In this document: one piece after another, positions 54,280 to 63,106 of the stretch | Layout of the letters: every line of letters starts with the position of its first letter | Numbering within the stretch: the first letter of the stretch is position 1 | Source: Mycobacterium sp. ELW1 | GTDB lineage: Bacteria; Actinomycetota; Actinomycetes; Mycobacteriales; Mycobacteriaceae | Reading direction: 5' to 3' | DNA length: 64,000 nucleotides | Assembly (NCBI RefSeq): GCF_008329905.1 | Contig: NZ_CP032155.1 | Coordinates: forward strand, 4,526,001 to 4,590,000 | Position numbers and translations under genes: made by a program | Notes under the pieces: model-generated | Seen by the model: the letters and a program-made list of their open reading frames with translations, nothing else | Database searches by the model: none | Told to the model about the DNA's origin: nothing

Positions 54280-56999
54280 TCAATCACCTTCTTCAGCTTT
54301 AACATTTCAACGCTAACGGGTTCACCAAATTCGTCCAGGACCACTAGCTGCATTCCGCCACCATCCCGGCCGAATGCGGGAGCGATTTCAGATATTTCGA
54401 CTGACCATTTCTCCGGCAATGTGCCAGTCAAGCTGTATTGGTAGTAGGGCTTCTCGAGCGAGCTCATCGGTAGTCCCCTCGCCTCGAAGGGAGCCGGCAC
54501 TCCATGCTCCATAATGCCAAGGTATTCACCGCCCGGCCATCCAACGCGATCGAGCTTTGATCCGAAGTGCTCAATCACCGCTCTAATCGAATCGAACCGC
54601 AATCGGGTGTCAGGGACAGCACCCGCATTCGGAGGATACTTGTCGTAAACCTCGCCGCTGTCTTGCACCTCGCGGTACCGCGCATCATATTCCTCTTTTG
54701 TCAGGGGATTGCCATGCGCGTCGTGACCGTAGAGCTCGTCGGGGTGCTCGAAAAGGCGCCACGTATCGCGGTTTACGTCCGTGATAGGCCCTGGCTCCGG
54801 GGAGTCTCCGGGGCGGTCAAGTGGTTCACCGTAGTGAGGGTTGTCTGGTCCGTTATCGACCGGACGCCAGTGCTCCCCCGGTTCGTGAGCGCGAATGAGG
54901 TCGCGACCCGCGGGAGAATCGCCGCCGTGAGGGGGTCCCGCCCCATGATCGTGACCATCTGGACCGTTGTGCCCATCGAGAGACCCGTGGCCGCCGTGCG
55001 TACCGTTCTCATGGCTACCGCCTCCGTGATCACCGGACCCGCCGTGAGAACCACCGCCGCCGTCGCCCGCACCCGGGTGCGGCCCATGCCCGGCGCCGTC
55101 GGCCGCGCCTTCGGCGCCGTGTGCACCAACCGAAACCGGCACTCGGTCGTCCGCAGCACCCGCCGCCGCGGGCAGCCCTTCAGGCGTGTGACTGCTGGCG
55201 CCACCCATCGAGCCCGCCGCGGGAGCACTCGCCGGAGCGGACTCCGCAGCGCCCGCAGCCCCAGCAGACGGAGCGCTCGCGGCAGCGGGTGCTGTCTCCG
55301 AAGCCACTGGCGCAGAGGGCGCTTCGGCCTTCGGCGCCGGCGCAACATCCGGGGTGTGCGTTTCGGGTGTGTGGGTCACCGGAGGAGTCACAGGGTCACC
55401 CGACGGCGGAGCGGATGTCGGCTTCCCACCTGCTGGCGCGGGCGCGGGCTCACGAGGGCCAGGCGCACCAGGCTCGGCTGGCTTCGGCAGCGGGCCAGGG
55501 CTTCCGGATGGCGGCTTGCCAGCATCGAGACCGGTCTTGTTCAGGTCGTCGAGTTTCCCGGTGACGCCCTCTATCTCACGCGAAACGCCGCGCAATCCCG
55601 TTGTCGCCGAGGCAATCCCACCGGCTTCTCCCACGGCCCGTTCGGTCGCATTGACCTCAGCACGCGCAGCCGCGCCCTCGGCGGCACGCGCACCACCGGC
55701 CGCTTTGACCCCCGCACCACCGGGTATCACCGCCGTTCCGACGTCAAAGCCCAGGGCACCTATACCGAGGAAAGGCCGATCACTGGTGAAGATCTCGTCA
55801 AAATGCGTGAGATTCTTGACCATGTCGATGGAACCCTCGGGATCCTTCGCGAAGGCCATCGGGGCAGTCGCCGGATTGAGGATCTCGGCCATCTTGCCCA
55901 AACCCTCGAGAGTCGCCAACGTTCCTTTCGGATCACCGAGCGGATCGAATGCCGTCACGAGACCGCCCACGGTGTTGATCGCGCTGAGTGAGGCACCGGT
56001 CGTTGCGTCGGTGAATGCGTCGTTGACGTTGGCCGCGATCCGGCCCGCATCCTCGCCGAGATAGTTGACCAGTTCTACGCGCATGACGATTTCCATTGCG
56101 CGCGTGTAGTTCTTGATGCTGTTGTTCAGCTGCGCGAGCAATTCCTTCCGTGCCGCGGACTGCCGTTTGTGGTTGGCGATGACGGCTTTGATGTCGTCTG
56201 CGACCTCTTGAATCTTCTCTTCGGCGTCGCCCGTGATCAGCTCGAAGACAGTGCCCATGATCCCTTGATCGATGACCGAGCCCACCACGTCCTTGAGCTT
56301 GTTCAATAGATCGCGGATCGCGTTCTGAGTCGTCTCGACATCGGTTGCGAAGCTGCTCAGTTGGTTCGACAGCTTTTGCGCCTCGCCGGCCAGCGACGAC
56401 ATCGCAGTGCCGACATCCCGCACCGCCGTCTTCATCGGCTCCTTGTCGGGCATCTGCTGCGCATCGATGGCGGCATACGCACCCGAGTTCGCCGCAGACA
56501 CGCCGTACAGCGGTGTGGCGAACACCGCCCACGCGGCAGCGGCCGCTCTCAGCTCGGTCGGCTCACCATTCGGCCACCAGTCACCGACGAGAAACTCGAC
56601 CAGGTACCACAACACCGGCGGAGTTTGGCCGGGCCCGTTGACATCTGGATCGCCGCCCGGCGCCGAGTACACCGGCGGAGCTACTGGCGCGGGCAACGGT
56701 GCAGCCCCACCGCCGATGTCCGCCGCGGCCTCCGCGCGAGAATAATTGGTCGCGGAGCCCTGAATCAGATACCCGATGTGCCGCAGGGCGTTGACGCCCT
56801 TACCGACGGCGTCGACCAACGCACTGGCGGAATCCTGATACGCGAATCCGAAAGCGGTTCCCGCGGCATCCTGACCTGTGTTCGCGTTGTACGACCCGGT
56901 CAGCGCGCCGACTGCGGCGGTGAGACCCTCGCTGAGGCCGGCCACGGCCGAGCCCGCACCCGACAGCGCCGGCGGATCCACCCGCAACGGCTCACCCAT
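54276..56999 (-). CDS. cpnT: CpnT-like ESX-secreted protein with C-terminal TNT toxin domain
   Basis: 907-residue homologue of CpnT (846 residues in M. tuberculosis). The N-terminal helical domain (about 1-330) carries the secretion-type YXXXE motif at Y86-S-R-A-E90 and WPNGEPTELRAAAAAWAVF as in CpnT. A Pro/Ala-rich linker (about 490-620) and a His/Gly-rich stretch (about 635-700) follow, then GAVPDTRLRF and the TNT domain at 795-907. TNT is an NAD+ glycohydrolase. Residues in the positions of R757, Y765 and Q822 are R818, Y826 and Q884, but H792 is replaced by Tyr853 (K-P-Y-Y-Q-Y). ATG at 56999. Operon: esxF, esxE, cpnT, immunity gene. The C-terminal tip has lower GC than the rest. Confidence 0.9.
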   Translation of the reverse strand: MGEPLRVDPPALSGAGSAVAGLSEGLTAAVGALTGSYNANTGQDAAGTAFGFAYQDSASALVDAVGKGVNALRHIGYLIQGSATNYSRAEAAADIGGGAAPLPAPVAPPVYSAPGGDPDVNGPGQTPPVLWYLVEFLVGDWWPNGEPTELRAAAAAWAVFATPLYGVSAANSGAYAAIDAQQMPDKEPMKTAVRDVGTAMSSLAGEAQKLSNQLSSFATDVETTQNAIRDLLNKLKDVVGSVIDQGIMGTVFELITGDAEEKIQEVADDIKAVIANHKRQSAARKELLAQLNNSIKNYTRAMEIVMRVELVNYLGEDAGRIAANVNDAFTDATTGASLSAINTVGGLVTAFDPLGDPKGTLATLEGLGKMAEILNPATAPMAFAKDPEGSIDMVKNLTHFDEIFTSDRPFLGIGALGFDVGTAVIPGGAGVKAAGGARAAEGAAARAEVNATERAVGEAGGIASATTGLRGVSREIEGVTGKLDDLNKTGLDAGKPPSGSPGPLPKPAEPGAPGPREPAPAPAGGKPTSAPPSGDPVTPPVTHTPETHTPDVAPAPKAEAPSAPVASETAPAAASAPSAGAAGAAESAPASAPAAGSMGGASSHTPEGLPAAAGAADDRVPVSVGAHGAEGAADGAGHGPHPGAGDGGGGSHGGSGDHGGGSHENGTHGGHGSLDGHNGPDGHDHGAGPPHGGDSPAGRDLIRAHEPGEHWRPVDNGPDNPHYGEPLDRPGDSPEPGPITDVNRDTWRLFEHPDELYGHDAHGNPLTKEEYDARYREVQDSGEVYDKYPPNAGAVPDTRLRFDSIRAVIEHFGSKLDRVGWPGGEYLGIMEHGVPAPFEARGLPMSSLEKPYYQYSLTGTLPEKWSVEISEIAPAFGRDGGGMQLVVLDEFGEPVSVEMLKLKKVIE

Positions 57000-57021
57000 G
57001 GCGACTCACCGCGGACACCGG

Positions 57022-57312
57022 CTAGCCCCAGATTTTCAGGTTCGCCTCGACCGCGCCACTGTAGGAGGTGTGGGCATGGGTCCCCGCCGAGCGCAACTGC
57101 GCCAGCGCATTTCGCATCATGTCGGCCCCCTCCTTCCACTGTTTGTGGACGGCGGCATGGGATTCGCTGGCAACCCCGTCCCACTGCGCATGCAGATTGG
57201 CCACGACGGCGTCGCACTCTTCGAGCATCGAGTCGACCACCGTCTGGTAGGACGCCATGCGCTCGACGATGTCGGCCAGCCGGTCCAGATCGACCGCGAA
57301 CGCGTCAGCCAC
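57022..57312 (-). CDS. esxE: WXG100 protein, EsxE-like
   Basis: 96-residue helical hairpin protein with the WXG turn W44-D-G46. The sequence closely follows EsxE (Rv3904c), especially KEGADMMRNALAQLRSAGTH and SYSGAVEANLKIWG against its MMRQALAQL and NYTGAMATNL parts (recalled). EsxE and EsxF form a heterodimer required for CpnT export and surface exposure through the type VII system. Start ATG 57312 overlaps the preceding WXG gene by 8 bp and the gene ends 22 bp before cpnT. No ESX secretion core genes are in the window. Confidence 0.9.
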   Translation of the reverse strand: MADAFAVDLDRLADIVERMASYQTVVDSMLEECDAVVANLHAQWDGVASESHAAVHKQWKEGADMMRNALAQLRSAGTHAHTSYSGAVEANLKIWG

Positions 57313-57601
57313 GGTGAACTCCTCGCAACTGTGATGCCGACGCCTGCTCGTGGGCCTCGAATGCTTGGCCCGTTTGACCCAGTCGCTCCGCGATGGCCGC
57401 CAGCGCCTGCTGCACTTTCAGCGATCCGTCGTGCCACTGCCGCCAGGCGGCGCCATACGCTCCGCCTGCGGAACCCTCCCAGGTTCCCAGTACCTGCTGG
57501 GCCTCGCTGTCCAGATCATGCAGGCCGGCCTGCAGATGCTGCGCTCCTGCGGTCAACGCCTCACAAGCAGCCCGCAGGACTGCAGGGTCCACCTTCAACA
57601 C
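57305..57601 (-). CDS. esxF: WXG100 protein, EsxF-like
   Basis: 98-residue WXG100 protein from GTG 57601 (V-L-K-V-D-P-A-V-L). The WXG turn is W41-E-G43, followed by SAGGAYGAAWRQWHDGSLKV, close to the GSAYGSAWELWHRGA portion of EsxF (Rv3905c, recalled). First gene of the esxF-esxE-cpnT-immunity operon; the expected promoter is in the 99-bp gap to the VOC gene, in which no clear box is seen. TTG 57598 or further upstream codons are possible starts. Predicted partner of the next gene product. Confidence 0.88.
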   Translation of the reverse strand: MLKVDPAVLRAACEALTAGAQHLQAGLHDLDSEAQQVLGTWEGSAGGAYGAAWRQWHDGSLKVQQALAAIAERLGQTGQAFEAHEQASASQLRGVHRG

Positions 57602-57700
57602 GCCGCCGTCGCCACTCACAGAGCAAACGCTACTGGCTTGACAGCGCCTCCACAATTCACCCCTGAACAGCAGCTGAAGCCCGGAAAGCAGCAGATGCCG

Positions 57701-58231
57701 CTACCCGAACAGGGTCCGGATCGGCTCGCTGCCGTCCCAGTCCACCGCCGCCTTTCGCACCAGTTCACCCATCCCGATCGTCGCCGGGGTGAGCTCCATC
57801 AACTCGATGATCGTCGCTGCCGTCCCGGGCGGGGGTTCGAAGTAGGCATAGCGGGCCGTGCCCGGCTCGCCACCCGACCACACCACCGGCCATCCCGCGG
57901 CCTGCCCGGCCGCGAGCGCGGCGTCGTAGTCCTCGGCCCAGTAGGCCAGTTGGTGGAATCCATCCCCACCCGCCGAGGTGAACTCCGAGTAGATCGACGG
58001 CACATCGTTGTCCTGGTGAATGACCTCGATCTGTAGGTCCCCGCTGTTGGCCAGTCCCAGTGTCAGCTTCACCGTGCACGGCTCGCCGCGATAGATCCCG
58101 GTCTGCTCGATACCTCGCAGCACATAGAACGGGCCGACACCGAGGTCCAGCCAGGTCGCGAGTGCGGCGTCGAAATCCTGCACGATGTAACCGATTTGGC
58201 GGATCACTCCGGGCAGCACGGGTCCAGGCAC
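57701..58231 (-). CDS. VOC/glyoxalase-fold protein
   Basis: 176-residue member of the vicinal oxygen chelate superfamily, Glyoxalase_4-like. The paired beta-alpha-beta modules show GYIVQDFDAALATWLDLG and FHQLAYWAEDYDAAL, with likely metal ligands His in DGFHQLAYW and Glu in LQIEVIHQ and ATIIELMEL, the layout used by methylmalonyl-CoA epimerases and dioxygenases. GTG start at 58231. It ends 99 bp before esxF and lies 11 bp after lpqB on the same strand. Substrate unknown. Confidence 0.85.
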   Translation of the reverse strand: MPGPVLPGVIRQIGYIVQDFDAALATWLDLGVGPFYVLRGIEQTGIYRGEPCTVKLTLGLANSGDLQIEVIHQDNDVPSIYSEFTSAGGDGFHQLAYWAEDYDAALAAGQAAGWPVVWSGGEPGTARYAYFEPPPGTAATIIELMELTPATIGMGELVRKAAVDWDGSEPIRTLFG

Positions 58232-58242
58232 CAGATCTCCTC

Positions 58243-60009
58243 TCAGCCGGGCAGCACCGGCACCGCGCCGGGCGTCAGGAAAGGCCGTACATCCGACCAG
58301 GATTGACTGTTCTCGGCGCTGTTACCCGACAGCTGCAGCACTCCGCGACTGTCGGATACATACACCGCCGCCGGGTTGGCCGCGACCGCGGTCACCGGCA
58401 TCACGATGTTGCCGCTCGGCCCGTCGGAGTTCACCCCGTCGATGTTCACGTATGACACCGGATGAGCGGCATCGGTTCGGGTGACCACGATGTCGTCACC
58501 GGTGCGCCACGACAGCGACACCACCGACGACCCCAGTCCGAAGCCGAGCCGACGCGGATAGGTCAACGCGAACTCGCCTGCCGGAGTCTGCTCCACATTG
58601 GCCAGCACCACTTGGCCGTTGACCACCATCGCGGCCCGAGTGCTGTCTCGGGAGAGCTGCAATTCGGCTATCGCACCGGGGAATTGGGACACCACGGCCG
58701 CGGAGTCCACCGGTATCCGCGCGGGCTGCCCGGACGCCTGCTCCTGGATCACCCGCACGACACTGTTACCGTCCACCACCACCCACACGGCGTCGTCCAG
58801 CGCCCAGGACGGTCGCGTCAACGACCTCGCATCGGTGGCTTTCGCCGCCACTCCACCGTTCGGGCCGATCCACACCGAGGAGGCCATGTCCGGCGCACCG
58901 GGCCGCTGCACCGTCACCGAGGCGATCGCCTGGCCGGTCCGCGACAGCGCCGCCGACACCTGATCGTTCATCTGGCCGAACGATCCGGGCAGCGGCGTGG
59001 CCCGCTGTCCGTCCAGCGACACCAGCGATCCGCGGATCAGCGCGTGCACACCGGCCGCGGCACCGTCGACCGCACCCGGATCGGTGGCCGCCACATCGGT
59101 GGTGTCCCAACCGTCGGCGAACCGGTCGTCGAGAGCCGCGCCGTCGGCGTTGATCACGTACGGGCCCTTGATGTCGGCCCGCGCCAGCGTCCAAATGATC
59201 TGGGCGGCAAGCAGTTGCCGGCTGTGCGGATCGGTGGTGGTCAGGTTCTCCAATTCGACCTTCGCGCCGCCGTAGCCGCGACCGATGCCCGTCTTGCCAC
59301 CGTCGGCGCGGGTCACCGGACCCATCATCTTCACCGGCCCCAGCAGGTTGCGCACCGTGCGGGCCATCTCCGGGCGGGGCCCGGCGATCAACTTGGTGAT
59401 CAGTTCGGTGGCCAGCTGGTCGGCGTCGGACACCGCCACGTAACGCGGATCGGGAACCACGGTTTTGCCGGTCGGGTCGACGAAATACAAGGTGTTGCGC
59501 TTGTAGGTGGCCTGGAATTGCTGCCAGTCCAGGAAGACGCCGTTGGGCAACTTGTTGATCCGCCACCCGTCCGGCGTCTGGACCAACTCCAGCGGACCCG
59601 GATCGGGCAATTGCCCCTCGGCTGTCTCGAAGACGCCCACGTCGGACAGCGACCCGAGCATGTCGGCCTTCATCGTCACCGCAACCCGTTCAGTGGAGCG
59701 GGTTTCGACGAACACGACATTGTCGATCAGCAGCGCACTGCCCTGGTCGTCCCAGCCGCTGGAGGCCGAAGCGGTGAGGAACTGTCGCGCCGCCAGATGC
59801 CGGTTCGCCGGGTCGGCGGTGGCCTTGAGGAACTCCCGCAGCAGCTGGTCGGGATCCATCCCGGGGGTCGGCTTGGGCAGGCTCTTGGGCTGGGGCCGTT
59901 CGACGGTCCCGATCGCTTGCGGCGCAGAGGAATTCGGCACCCCGGCACATCCGCCGCCCAACACCGCGACCAGCCCGGCGAGCACGAGGGCCAGCAGCCG
60001 GCGTGTCAC
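58243..60009 (-). CDS. lpqB: Lipoprotein LpqB
   Basis: 588-residue exported lipoprotein that interacts with the MtrB sensor domain and tunes MtrA signalling (known in mycobacteria). Signal peptide with lipobox LGGG-C, lipidated Cys at residue 21, then a Pro-rich spacer, GerMN-type modules in the middle and a C-terminal beta-propeller-like domain. GTG at 60009 overlaps the mtrB stop as GTGA (60006-60009), so this is the third gene of the mtrA-mtrB-lpqB operon. A longer in-frame start would read into mtrB. Equivalent to Rv3244c. Confidence 0.95.
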   Translation of the reverse strand: MTRRLLALVLAGLVAVLGGGCAGVPNSSAPQAIGTVERPQPKSLPKPTPGMDPDQLLREFLKATADPANRHLAARQFLTASASSGWDDQGSALLIDNVVFVETRSTERVAVTMKADMLGSLSDVGVFETAEGQLPDPGPLELVQTPDGWRINKLPNGVFLDWQQFQATYKRNTLYFVDPTGKTVVPDPRYVAVSDADQLATELITKLIAGPRPEMARTVRNLLGPVKMMGPVTRADGGKTGIGRGYGGAKVELENLTTTDPHSRQLLAAQIIWTLARADIKGPYVINADGAALDDRFADGWDTTDVAATDPGAVDGAAAGVHALIRGSLVSLDGQRATPLPGSFGQMNDQVSAALSRTGQAIASVTVQRPGAPDMASSVWIGPNGGVAAKATDARSLTRPSWALDDAVWVVVDGNSVVRVIQEQASGQPARIPVDSAAVVSQFPGAIAELQLSRDSTRAAMVVNGQVVLANVEQTPAGEFALTYPRRLGFGLGSSVVSLSWRTGDDIVVTRTDAAHPVSYVNIDGVNSDGPSGNIVMPVTAVAANPAAVYVSDSRGVLQLSGNSAENSQSWSDVRPFLTPGAVPVLPG

Positions 60010-61679
60010 ACGCTCTCCCCCGCCGGTTCCCGCTGCCGAACCTGGCGCGAGTCCTTGCGGCCATCCTGGCGTTCTGCGGCAACGGGTTTGAGCGGTAATG
60101 GACTGGTGGTGACCTTGTGGCCACGCACCAACGGAAGGGTCAGCCGGAAGCAGGCACCCTTGCCGGGTTCGCCCCACGCCTCGAGCCGGCCCTGGTGCAG
60201 CCTGGCATCCTCGATGCTGATCGCCAGGCCCAGTCCCGTTCCGCCGGAACGACGCACACGTGACGGGTCCGAACGCCAGAACCGGCTGAACACCAGCTTC
60301 TCCTCGCCCGGGCGCAGGCCGACACCGAAGTCGCGGACGGTGACGGCGACGGTGTCCTCGTCGGCGGCCATCCGGATGTGAACCGGCTTGTGCTCGGCAT
60401 GATCGATCGCGTTGGCGATCAGGTTGCGCAGGATCCGCTCGACGCGGCGGGCATCGACCTCGGCGATGACCTCACTGTCCGGCAGGTTGACCATCAGTTC
60501 AATCCCGGCCTCGTCGGCCAGATGCCCGACGTTGCCGAGCGCGCTGTTGACCGTGGAGCGCAAATCGACTGCCTCGACCGAGAGTTCGGCGACGCCGGCG
60601 TCGTGGCGGGAGATCTCGAGTAGATCGTTGAGCAGGGTTTCGAAGCGGTCGAGCTCGTTGACCATCAATTCGGTGGACCGGCGCAGTGCCGGATCCAGTT
60701 CCTCGGAGTGGTCGTGAATCAGGTCTGCTGCCATCCGCACCGTGGTCAACGGCGTACGCAGTTCATGGCTGACGTCCGAGGTGAACCGGCGCTGCAGATT
60801 GCCGAACTCCTCGAGATTGGTGATCTGGCGCTGCAGGCTTTCGGCCATGTCGTTGAAGGACACCGCCAGCCGGGCCATGTCGTCCTCGCCGCGCACCGGC
60901 ATCCGCTCCGACAGATGCCCCTCGGCAAAGCGTTCGGCGATCCGCGATGCCGAGCGCACCGGCAGGACCACCTGCCGCGACACCAGTAATGCGATCCCGG
61001 CCAGCAGGACCAGCAGTACCAGTCCACCGGTGGCCATCGTGCCGCGCACCAGGGTGATCGTGTTCTCCTCGCTGTTCAGCGGGAAGATCAGGTACGTCTC
61101 GAGATTCGGCACACGCGACGGCGTCGGCGTGCCGATCAGCAGCGCCGGACCGGTGAAGCCCTCGGTGCGCACCGTCGAGTACTGGTAGCTGACCTGGCCG
61201 GCTTTGACGAAGTCGCGCAACGATTTCGGGATCTGGTCTACCGGTCCCGCGGCGGTGGCCGCCCGCGGTCCGTCGCCGGGGACCATCAACACCGCGTCGA
61301 ACGTGCCGGCCAACGCCGCACCGGACGACTGGCCGGTCTTGGAGATCAGCGTGTTTCGGGCCAGCTGCAGGCTGCTGTCCAGAGACCGCGCCTCTTCACC
61401 ACTGACCGTTCCGCTGACCGTGTTGCGCGCCCGATCCAGTTCCTCGGTCGCCGCGTGGACCTTGACGTCGAGCACCCGGTTGGTGATCTGGCTGGTGAGC
61501 ACGAAGCCGAGCGCGACGATGACGGCTGCCGACAGACCCAACGTCAGCACAACCACCCGCAACTGCAGCGACCGGCGCCAGATCAACCCCAGTGCTCGAC
61601 TCAGCGCACTCGTACCCCGAACCAGGGGACCCGATCGTCCCCACGGACCGCGGATGCGCCGCCTCGAGCCGAACATCAC
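60006..61679 (-). CDS. mtrB: Sensor histidine kinase MtrB
   Basis: Membrane sensor kinase of 557 residues controlling cell division, peptidoglycan and osmotic responses through MtrA. First membrane helix at about 40-62, extracytoplasmic sensor region to about 215, second helix about 220-240, HAMP domain, H box [14 protein letters not shown] with His near residue 305, N box [12 protein letters not shown] and G box [17 protein letters not shown] basic C-terminal tail follows. ATG at 61679 (M-M-F-G-S-R-R-R) matches the known start; ATG 61676 is one codon later. It lies 22 bp after mtrA. Confidence 0.97.
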   Translation of the reverse strand: MMFGSRRRIRGPWGRSGPLVRGTSALSRALGLIWRRSLQLRVVVLTLGLSAAVIVALGFVLTSQITNRVLDVKVHAATEELDRARNTVSGTVSGEEARSLDSSLQLARNTLISKTGQSSGAALAGTFDAVLMVPGDGPRAATAAGPVDQIPKSLRDFVKAGQVSYQYSTVRTEGFTGPALLIGTPTPSRVPNLETYLIFPLNSEENTITLVRGTMATGGLVLLVLLAGIALLVSRQVVLPVRSASRIAERFAEGHLSERMPVRGEDDMARLAVSFNDMAESLQRQITNLEEFGNLQRRFTSDVSHELRTPLTTVRMAADLIHDHSEELDPALRRSTELMVNELDRFETLLNDLLEISRHDAGVAELSVEAVDLRSTVNSALGNVGHLADEAGIELMVNLPDSEVIAEVDARRVERILRNLIANAIDHAEHKPVHIRMAADEDTVAVTVRDFGVGLRPGEEKLVFSRFWRSDPSRVRRSGGTGLGLAISIEDARLHQGRLEAWGEPGKGACFRLTLPLVRGHKVTTSPLPLKPVAAERQDGRKDSRQVRQREPAGESV

Positions 61680-61701
61680 CTGCGGCGCTCCTCCGCGCGC
61701 A

Positions 61702-62388
61702 TCACGGCGGTCCGGCCTTGTAACCCACTCCTCGAACGGTCAGCACCACCTGCGGGTTCTCCGGGTCCTTCTCGACCTTCGCCCGCAACCGCTGGACATG
61801 CACGTTCACCAAACGGGTGTCGGCGGGGTGGCGATATCCCCACACCTGTTCGAGCAGCACATCTCGAGTAAACACCTGGCGTGGTTTACGTGCCAGCGCC
61901 ACCAGCAGGTCGAACTCCAGCGGCGTCAGCGAAATCTGCTCGCCCTCCCGAGTGACCTTGTGCGCAGGCACGTCGATGTCGATGTCGGCGATCGAGAGCA
62001 TCTCGGCCGGCTCGTCCTCGTTGCGCCGCAGCCGGGCACGCACGCGCGCCACCAGCTCCTTGGGTTTGAACGGCTTCATCACGTAGTCGTCGGCGCCCGA
62101 CTCCAGGCCCAACACCACATCGACCGTGTCGGTCTTGGCGGTGAGCATGACGATCGGCACGCCGGAGTCCGCGCGCAGCACCCGGCACACATCGATGCCG
62201 TTCATGCCGGGCAACATGAGGTCCAGCAACACCAGATCGGGGCGGAGCTCACGCACAGCCGTCAGCGCCTGCGAGCCGTCGCCGATGACCGCGGTGTCGA
62301 AACCCTCGCCACGCAACACGATGGTGAGCATCTCGGCCAGCGATGGGTCGTCGTCGACTACGAGAATCCTTTGCCTCATGGTGTCCAT
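61702..62388 (-). CDS. mtrA: Response regulator MtrA
   Basis: OmpR-family DNA-binding response regulator, essential in M. tuberculosis, that targets genes such as dnaA, ripA, fbpB and rpf genes. Receiver domain with phosphoacceptor Asp56 ([13 protein letters not shown]), Thr in MLTAKTD and Lys in MKPFKP, then a winged-helix domain ([40 protein letters not shown]). The 228 residues from ATG 62388 (M-D-T-M-R-Q-R) equal the M. tuberculosis length. The upstream gap to tmk contains two nearly identical 12-bp direct repeats. Confidence 0.98.
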   Translation of the reverse strand: MDTMRQRILVVDDDPSLAEMLTIVLRGEGFDTAVIGDGSQALTAVRELRPDLVLLDLMLPGMNGIDVCRVLRADSGVPIVMLTAKTDTVDVVLGLESGADDYVMKPFKPKELVARVRARLRRNEDEPAEMLSIADIDIDVPAHKVTREGEQISLTPLEFDLLVALARKPRQVFTRDVLLEQVWGYRHPADTRLVNVHVQRLRAKVEKDPENPQVVLTVRGVGYKAGPP

Positions 62389-62396
62389 GGTGTCAC

Positions 62397-62440
62397 CGAA
62401 TTGCGACAAACCCCGGCTACCACACGGGCGAGTTGCGACA
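62397..62440 (-). promoter_or_regulatory. Paired 12-bp direct repeats upstream of mtrA
   Basis: On the minus strand TGTCGCAACTCG (62440-62429) and TGTCGCAATTCG (62408-62397) differ at one base and are 32 bp apart, three helical turns. They fall in the 72-bp gap between tmk and mtrA. The protein bound, possibly MtrA itself, is not established. Confidence 0.5.
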
Positions 62441-62460
62441 TTTCCGCTGCGTGGGGTCCT

Positions 62461-63090
62461 CTAACCGAGCAGCGAGGCCGCCAACGCCGCCGGATCGACG
62501 TCCGGGGCGACGATCGACCAGGGCCCACCCCAGTTAGCGGCACCCAGTTCGGCGTATACCGTGCCGGTCCGGCGCTGCAGTCCGTCGTCGCGCTCGTAGG
62601 CGTCCCGGGCCCGGTCGACCTCCTGCTGAGCCCGGTGCCTGGCCCGCTCGGCGGCCAACTCGACCGAGGCGTCGAGCAGGATCTGCCGATCGGGTGTGGG
62701 CAGGGCGAACCGGCCGTACTCGAGTTCGCCCACCCACGAGACCGCCTCACCCGAGGCGTCCTGGTGCAGACGGGCCGCGCTGTACGCCGCGTTGGAGGCG
62801 ACGTAGCGATCGAGGATCACCACATCGTGTCGACGACGGAGATCGGCGATCTGATCGATCGCCCCGGCCCGGTCGAGGGCGAACAGCGTCGCCATCGCAT
62901 ACACCGACGAGGCCAGGTCGCCATGCTGACCGTGCAGCGCCTCGCTGGCGAGGTCCGCATGGATCGACTGGCCGTAGCGGGGGAAGGCCAGTGTGGTGAC
63001 CGACCTTCCACCCGCTTCGAACGCGCGCTGCAGACCGTGGGTCAGAGTGCGCTTGCCTGCGCCGTCGAGTCCCTCGATGACGATGAGCAC
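62461..63090 (-). CDS. tmk: Thymidylate kinase
   Basis: dTMP kinase of 209 residues for dTTP synthesis. P-loop GLDGAGKRTL at residues 7-16, the DRY motif in VILDRYVASNAAYSAARL, and the acidic/arginine-containing LID segment with RHRAQQEVDRARDAYERDD. ATG at 63090. Matches Rv3247c in position and length. It is 72 bp upstream of mtrA on the same strand, downstream of ahcY (16 bp), so ahcY-tmk-mtrA-mtrB-lpqB could form one long transcript with internal promoters. Confidence 0.96.
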   Translation of the reverse strand: MLIVIEGLDGAGKRTLTHGLQRAFEAGGRSVTTLAFPRYGQSIHADLASEALHGQHGDLASSVYAMATLFALDRAGAIDQIADLRRRHDVVILDRYVASNAAYSAARLHQDASGEAVSWVGELEYGRFALPTPDRQILLDASVELAAERARHRAQQEVDRARDAYERDDGLQRRTGTVYAELGAANWGGPWSIVAPDVDPAALAASLLG

Positions 63091-63106
63091 GCCGGGAGCC
63101 TAACGC

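Noticed and set aside
54567..55991. 474-codon plus-strand frame opposite cpnT
   Set aside because: Arises from the Pro/Ala-rich linker codons of cpnT read in antisense; no domain.
58462..60381. 639-codon plus-strand frame across lpqB and mtrB
   Set aside because: Shadow of well-identified genes on the other strand, rich in Arg/His as typical of such shadows.
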